Source: RGIG1927 sp045546275 (GTDB taxonomy: Bacteria > Bacillota > Clostridia > UMGS1883). From it: 64,000 nucleotides of DNA. The translations under genes and the position numbers were made by a program. How positions within the stretch are numbered: the first letter of the stretch is position 1; every line of letters starts with the position of its first letter. The notes under the pieces were generated by a model, which was not told the origin of the DNA, did not search any database, and saw only the letters and a list, made by a program, of their open reading frames with translations. Below are positions 59,467 through 64,000 of the stretch, in pieces. The DNA lies in contig JAZQCM010000001.1 in NCBI GenBank assembly GCA_045546275.1, forward strand, positions 62,001-126,000, given 5' to 3'.

Positions 59467-60498
59467 ATGAGTGAAAGCTACAAAAATGCCGGTGTAGACG
59501 TTGAAGCCGGCTACGAAGCCGTTAAATTAATGAAGGGTGACGTTAAGAAAACTTTCATTGATGGTGTAATGAGCGATATAGGAGGATTTGGCGGTCTCTT
59601 TTCAATCAATAAGGATTTATATGAGGAGCCTGTGCTTGTATCAGGTACAGACGGTGTTGGTACTAAGCTTAAAGTGGCATTTATTGCCGATAAGCACGAC
59701 ACTGTAGGTATTGACGCTGTTGCAATGTGCGTAAATGACGTTGTGTGCAGTGGTGCAAAGCCTCTTTTCTTCCTTGACTATGTTGCTGTAGGTAAAAACG
59801 TGCCTGAGAAGGTTGCAACAATTGTACGTGGTGTTGCCGATGGTTGCGTTCAGGCCGGCTGTGCACTTATTGGTGGCGAAACAGCTGAAATGCCCGGTTT
59901 TTACCCTGTGAATGAGTATGATATTGCAGGCTTTACTGTTGGTATTGTAGATAAAAAGAATATTATCGATGGAAGCAAGCTTTCCAAGGGTGATGCTCTT
60001 ATAGGTATTGCGTCAAGCGGTGTTCATTCCAACGGCTTTTCTCTTGTAAGAAAGGTGTTTGATATCCGCGAAGATAACGAAAAGCTCACTGAATATGTTG
60101 ATTCTTTGGGCGACACACTTCTTAACACACTTCTTACACCTACAAAGATTTATGTTAAGAGTGCACTCAAGCTTATTGAAGAGTGTGATGTAAGAGCGAT
60201 TTCTCACATTACAGGTGGCGGTTTCTACGAAAACATTCCCAGAATGTTGCCTGAAAACCTTAAGGCTGTTGTAAAGAAGGATTCTTTTGAAATTCTTCCC
60301 ATTTTCAAGCTTTTGCAGGAAACAGGAAATATTCCCGAAAGAGATATGTTCAACACTTTCAACATGGGTATTGGTATGATTGCGGCTGTTCCTCAATGTG
60401 AAGCTGAAAAGGCAGTGAAGGTACTTGAAGAAATGGGCGAAAAGGCTTACATAATCGGTACTGTTGAAGAAGGCAAGAACGGGGTAGAGCTTATATGA
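59467..60498 (+). CDS. purM: Phosphoribosylformylglycinamidine cyclo-ligase
   Basis: This 343-residue AIR synthetase has YKNAGVDVEAGYEAV at its start, SGTDGVGTKLKVAF, CVNDVVCSGAKPLFFLDY and the IGGETAEMPGFY loop. It lies 18 bases after purE. Its stop codon shares the ATGA sequence with purN. Confidence 0.96.
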   Translation: MSESYKNAGVDVEAGYEAVKLMKGDVKKTFIDGVMSDIGGFGGLFSINKDLYEEPVLVSGTDGVGTKLKVAFIADKHDTVGIDAVAMCVNDVVCSGAKPLFFLDYVAVGKNVPEKVATIVRGVADGCVQAGCALIGGETAEMPGFYPVNEYDIAGFTVGIVDKKNIIDGSKLSKGDALIGIASSGVHSNGFSLVRKVFDIREDNEKLTEYVDSLGDTLLNTLLTPTKIYVKSALKLIEECDVRAISHITGGGFYENIPRMLPENLKAVVKKDSFEILPIFKLLQETGNIPERDMFNTFNMGIGMIAAVPQCEAEKAVKVLEEMGEKAYIIGTVEEGKNGVELI

Positions 60499-61085
60499 AA
60501 AGAATAGGTGTACTTGTCTCCGGTGGCGGTACTAACCTTCAGGCAATTTTTGATGCCATAGAAAGTGGCATTATAAAATCAGGTGAGGTTGTTACAGTTG
60601 TTTCAAACAAGAGTGGTGTGTACGCCCTTGAAAGAGCAAAGAATGCGGGCGTTGAAGGCGTGGTTATTGAAAAGAAGGCGTTTTCTTCAATTGAGGCATT
60701 TGACGAAGCTTTGTGTGAACACATGAAATCACGTGAGGTTGACCTGATTGTTATGGCAGGTTTTTTGTGCATAGTGGGCGACAAGCTTATTGACAGCTAT
60801 AAGGACAGAATTATCAATATTCATCCTTCCTTGATTCCGTCTTTCTGCGGTGAGGGTTATTACGGCTTAAAGGTCCATGAAGCTGCACTTAAATACGGTG
60901 TTAAGGTTTCGGGCGCAACTGTTCATTATGTTAATAATGTTGTTGACGGTGGAAAAATTATAAAGCAAAAAGCTGTTTATATTAATCCTGATGATACACC
61001 CGAAACACTTCAGAAGCGTATTATGGAAGAGGCAGAATGGAAAATACTGCCCGAGGCAATTGAAGAAATATGTGCATCTATATAA
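60495..61085 (+). CDS. purN: Phosphoribosylglycinamide formyltransferase
   Basis: This 196-residue folate-dependent enzyme has GVLVSGGGTNLQAIF, the catalytic NIHPSLIPSF (Asn, His) and the Asp in VVDGGKIIKQKAV. The variant FCGEGYYGLKVHEAAL is usual in Clostridia. It overlaps purM by four bases (ATGA), indicating coupled translation. Confidence 0.95.
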   Translation: MKRIGVLVSGGGTNLQAIFDAIESGIIKSGEVVTVVSNKSGVYALERAKNAGVEGVVIEKKAFSSIEAFDEALCEHMKSREVDLIVMAGFLCIVGDKLIDSYKDRIINIHPSLIPSFCGEGYYGLKVHEAALKYGVKVSGATVHYVNNVVDGGKIIKQKAVYINPDDTPETLQKRIMEEAEWKILPEAIEEICASI

Positions 61086-61101
61086 GAAAGGATGAAAGAT
61101 A

Positions 61102-61806
61102 ATGATACTTTCAGAAGAACTTAAAAATAATTCATATCCCGGTCGTGGTATTGTTATAGGTAAAAGTAAATGCGGCAAGTATGCTGTTACAGCATATTTC
61201 ATCATGGGCAGAAGCGTAAACTCCAGAAACAGAGTTTTTGTTGAAGATGGTGAAGGCATCAGAACAGAAGCCTTTGACCCTTCGCTTCTTTCCGACCCTC
61301 ATCTTATTATTTATGCGCCTGTAAGAGTTCTTGGAAATAAAACTATTGTTACAAACGGCGACCAGACCGACACAATTTACGAGCTTATGAACCAGCAGCT
61401 CACCTTTGAACAGAGTCTTCGCACTCGTGAATTTGAAGACGATGCTCCCAATTACACTCCTCGTATTTCAGGCATTATGAAGGTTGAAGGCGGCAATTAC
61501 AGCTATGCCATGAGTATTCTTAAAAGCAACAACGGTAACCCCGATTCCTGCTTAAGATTTACTTATTCCTATAAAAATCCCATTAATGGTGAAGGTCACT
61601 TTATCCACACTTACATGGGTGATGGCAATCCGCTTCCTTCCTTTAAGGGTGAACCTAAAGAGGTTGTTATTGATGAGGATATCGATGCATTTACAAATAC
61701 AATCTGGAATTCTTTAAATGAAGATAACAAGGTGTCATTGTTTGTAAGATATATTGATATTGAAACAGGCAAGTACGAAACAAGAATTATTAATAAGAAC
61801 AACTAA
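61102..61806 (+). CDS. purO: IMP cyclohydrolase, PurO type
   Basis: This 234-residue protein of the IMP_cyclohyd (PF07826) family was first known from archaeal PurO. It has the signature NSYPGRGIVIGKSKCGKYAV and then YFIMGRSVNSRNRVF. It closes the ring of FAICAR to give IMP, the last step of the pathway. AAAGGATG precedes the ATG. It lies directly upstream of a transformylase that lacks its own cyclohydrolase domain, so the two proteins together replace bifunctional PurH. The biochemical role is inferred from the family and this context. Confidence 0.88.
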   Translation: MILSEELKNNSYPGRGIVIGKSKCGKYAVTAYFIMGRSVNSRNRVFVEDGEGIRTEAFDPSLLSDPHLIIYAPVRVLGNKTIVTNGDQTDTIYELMNQQLTFEQSLRTREFEDDAPNYTPRISGIMKVEGGNYSYAMSILKSNNGNPDSCLRFTYSYKNPINGEGHFIHTYMGDGNPLPSFKGEPKEVVIDEDIDAFTNTIWNSLNEDNKVSLFVRYIDIETGKYETRIINKNN

Positions 61807-61820
61807 CGGAGGATTTTAAG

Positions 61821-62993
61821 ATGAATTCTATGCAGTTAAAATATGGTTGCAATCCCAACCAGAAGCCTTCCAGAATTTATATTGAAAACGGCGAGCTTCC
61901 TATTGAGGTTTTAAACGGCAATCCCGGTTATATTAACCTTCTTGATGCTTTCAACGGCTGGCAGCTTGTGAGAGAACTTAAAAAAGCAACAGGACTTCCT
62001 GCTGCTACAAGCTTTAAGCATGTTTCTCCTGCAGGTGCTGCAGTTGGCGAGCCTTTGAGCGATGTTTTAAAGAAAATTTACTTTGTTGAAGATAAAGAGC
62101 TTTCACCTTTGGCTTGCGCTTATGCAAGAGCAAGAGGCGCCGACAGAATGAGCTCCTTTGGCGATTTTGTGGCACTTAGTGATGTGTGTGACGTTCCTAC
62201 AGCTATGCTCTTAAAGCCTGAGGTTAGTGACGGTGTTATTGCACCCGGTTATGAGCCTGAAGCATTGGAAATTTTAAAGAGCAAAAGAAGAGGTACATAT
62301 AATATTATAAAGATTGATGAAAGCTATGTACCAGACCCCATTGAACGCAAGCAGGTATTTGGTATTACTTTTGAACAGGGAAGAAATGAACTTGACATTA
62401 ATTCCGACATGCTCAATGAAATTGTTACAAAGAATACAGTAATTCCCGAAAGTGCAAAGAGAGACTTGTTAATTGCTCTTATCACACTTAAGTACACACA
62501 ATCAAACTCCGTTTGCTATGCGAAAGACGGACAGGCTATAGGTATCGGTGCAGGTCAGCAGTCAAGAATTCATTGTACCCGTCTTGCAGGCAGCAAGGCT
62601 GACAACTGGTGGCTTCGTCAGTCTCCTCAGGTGCTTGGCTTGAAGTTCTTGGACACAGTAGGCAAGCCCGACAGAGATAATGCTATTGACGTGTACATGT
62701 CCGATGATTACATGGATGTGTTAGCTGATGGCGTATGGGAAACAATTTTTGCAGAAAAACCTCAGGTTTTCACTCGTGAAGAAAAGCGAGCATGGCTTGA
62801 TAAGAATACTGATGTTGCACTTGGCTCAGATGCATTCTTCCCATTTGGAGATAATATTGAAAGAGCTTATAAGAGCGGCGTTAAGTATATTGCACAGCCC
62901 GGTGGCAGTAAGCGTGATGATATTGTTACCGAAACCTGCGACAAGCTTGGTATAGCAATGTGCATGACAGGTATTCGTCTTTTCCATCACTGA
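61821..62993 (+). CDS. AICAR transformylase, stand-alone (PurH C-terminal half only)
   Basis: This 390-residue protein corresponds to the formyltransferase half of PurH. It has the catalytic Lys-His in SFKHVSPAGAAVG, then GIGAGQQSRIHCTRLAG, KADNWWLRQSPQVL and DAFFPFGDNIERA. The N-terminal methylglyoxal-synthase-like IMP cyclohydrolase domain of normal PurH (about 200 residues) is absent; the protein begins directly at LKYGCNPNQKP. It converts AICAR to FAICAR with 10-formyl-THF. It lies 14 bases after purO. Confidence 0.92.
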   Translation: MNSMQLKYGCNPNQKPSRIYIENGELPIEVLNGNPGYINLLDAFNGWQLVRELKKATGLPAATSFKHVSPAGAAVGEPLSDVLKKIYFVEDKELSPLACAYARARGADRMSSFGDFVALSDVCDVPTAMLLKPEVSDGVIAPGYEPEALEILKSKRRGTYNIIKIDESYVPDPIERKQVFGITFEQGRNELDINSDMLNEIVTKNTVIPESAKRDLLIALITLKYTQSNSVCYAKDGQAIGIGAGQQSRIHCTRLAGSKADNWWLRQSPQVLGLKFLDTVGKPDRDNAIDVYMSDDYMDVLADGVWETIFAEKPQVFTREEKRAWLDKNTDVALGSDAFFPFGDNIERAYKSGVKYIAQPGGSKRDDIVTETCDKLGIAMCMTGIRLFHH

Positions 62994-63009
62994 TGCAGGA
63001 GGAATTTAA

Positions 63010-64000
63010 ATGAAGGTTTTGGTAGTTGGCGGCGGCGGCAGAGAGCATACAATTGTATGGAAGCTTTCCCAAAGCCCTAAAGTTGATAAAATCTATTGTG
63101 CACCCGGAAATGCAGGCATCGCAAAACTTGCTGAATGTGTTGACATAAAGGCAACCGATGTTGAAAAAATGGTTGATTTTGCAGTAAGTGCACAGGTTGA
63201 TATGGTTATGGTTGCGCCTGATGACCCTCTTGTACTTGGTATGGTTGACGCCATGGAGGCAAAGGGTATAAGAGCTTTTGGTCCTAAGGCAAATGCGGCA
63301 ATTATTGAAGGAAGTAAGGTTTTTTCTAAAGACCTTATGAAAAAATACAACATCCCCACCGCAAAGTACGAAGTGTTTGATAGTGCTGACAAGGCTATTG
63401 AATATTTACAGACTGCACCTATTCCAACTGTTATTAAGGCAGAAGGGTTGGCTCTTGGTAAGGGTGTTATAATAGCAATGACAAAGGAAGAGGCAGAAAA
63501 TGCTGTTCATGAAATGATGGAAGACAAGGTTTTCGGAAATGCAGGCAGCAGAATTGTCATTGAAGAATTTTTGTCAGGTCCCGAGGTTTCCGTGCTTGCA
63601 TTTACCGACGGTAAAACAATTAAGCCTATGGTTTCCGCTCAGGACCATAAACGTGCTTATGATAACGACGAAGGCTTGAATACAGGCGGTATGGGTACAT
63701 TCTCGCCTTCAAGGATTTATGACGAAAAAATGGCAGATGAATGTATGAAAAATATTTTCCTGCCCACAATGAATGCAATGAACAAGGAAGGCAGAACCTT
63801 TAAGGGCGTACTTTACTTTGGCCTTATGGCAACAAAGGACGGCGTTAAGGTTATTGAATACAACTGCCGTTTTGGTGACCCCGAAACACAGGTTGTGCTT
63901 CCCAGATTAGAGAGCGATTTGTATGAAATTTTTGACGCTATTATTGACGAAAGACTTTCTGAAGTTGAAGTAAAGTGGCGTGACGGAGGCGCAGTTTGCG
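63010..64000 (+). CDS. purD: Phosphoribosylamine-glycine ligase, 3' truncated by window edge
   Basis: The first 330 codons of GAR synthetase are visible and the gene continues past the window. The N-domain VVGGGGREHTIVWKL, the ATP-grasp KAEGLALGKGVIIA, GPEVSVLAFTDG, the DHKRAYDND loop and NCRFGDPETQVVLPRL are diagnostic. AGGAGG precedes the ATG. It is the sixth gene of the purine operon. Confidence 0.96.
   Translation, partial: MKVLVVGGGGREHTIVWKLSQSPKVDKIYCAPGNAGIAKLAECVDIKATDVEKMVDFAVSAQVDMVMVAPDDPLVLGMVDAMEAKGIRAFGPKANAAIIEGSKVFSKDLMKKYNIPTAKYEVFDSADKAIEYLQTAPIPTVIKAEGLALGKGVIIAMTKEEAENAVHEMMEDKVFGNAGSRIVIEEFLSGPEVSVLAFTDGKTIKPMVSAQDHKRAYDNDEGLNTGGMGTFSPSRIYDEKMADECMKNIFLPTMNAMNKEGRTFKGVLYFGLMATKDGVKVIEYNCRFGDPETQVVLPRLESDLYEIFDAIIDERLSEVEVKWRDGGAVC

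Noticed and set aside
1..64000. tRNA genes, CRISPR arrays, insertion sequences, prophage or integrated element
   Set aside because: None seen: no direct-repeat arrays, no transposase, and the only tyrosine recombinase is the XerD-like gene in its conserved spoIIM context rather than an element integrase.

Overview
The window reads as a chromosomal segment from an anaerobic, endospore-lineage Clostridia bacterium (Bacillota), most likely an uncultured gut or rumen type. Supporting signs are low GC, strong AGGAGG ribosome sites, TTGACA/TATAAT promoters, sporulation genes (spoIIM, a cwlD-type amidase, a SpoIID-domain protein), Fe-S L-serine dehydratase and many glycoside hydrolases. The species is not identified. 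Genes are densely packed with no insertion sequence, prophage, CRISPR array or tRNA, and no intergenic gap exceeds 300 bases. The first gene (GH95-type) and the last (purD) are cut by the window edges.

Region 1 (1-15.9 kb) is a carbohydrate-degradation locus. It holds a multidomain GH95-type enzyme, three AraC-family regulators (one lacking its second helix-turn-helix), a GH30, a GH43 and a four-gene minus-strand operon. That operon encodes a secreted alginate-lyase-family protein, an AraC regulator, a GH88 unsaturated-uronyl hydrolase and an unassigned 1090-residue protein. The lyase plus GH88 point to a uronic-acid-containing polysaccharide; the exact substrate is not visible.

Region 2 (16-28 kb) carries two complete ABC importers: a branched-chain-amino-acid type (livJHMGF) and a furanose type (ytfQRT-yjfF). 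In both, an intrinsic-terminator-like hairpin sits just after the binding-protein gene. Between them are L-serine dehydratase and an AlkD-type DNA glycosylase.

Region 3 (28-47 kb) holds housekeeping operons. These are asd-dapA-dapB-nitroreductase (lysine/diaminopimelate), a SpoIID-type gene, queA-tgt (queuosine), a PepSY/stalk-domain protein behind a near-consensus Fur box, and cysK-iscS-iscU-nadA (cysteine, Fe-S, NAD). They are followed by a heterodimeric ABC exporter, a MATE exporter and a secreted nuclease, then a cwlD-type amidase paired with a polysaccharide deacetylase.

Region 4 (47-64 kb) contains a tandem-OB SSB, ruvX-DUF1292, a probable 6S RNA, mreB, a CBS-domain membrane protein and a CofE-like ligase with no F420 context. 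Next come an aspartate aminotransferase, proC, spoIIM, a xerD-like gene, dinB and a purine operon purE-purM-purN-purO-AICARFT-purD. In the purine operon the usual bifunctional PurH is replaced by two separate proteins.

The most unusual observations are: the XerD-like protein at the spoIIM-xerD locus, which appears to have lost three of six catalytic positions; the spoIIM ribosome-binding site buried in a 20-bp terminator stem; the split PurO/AICARFT arrangement; the unassigned 1090-residue protein; and the Fur-box-controlled PepSY protein.
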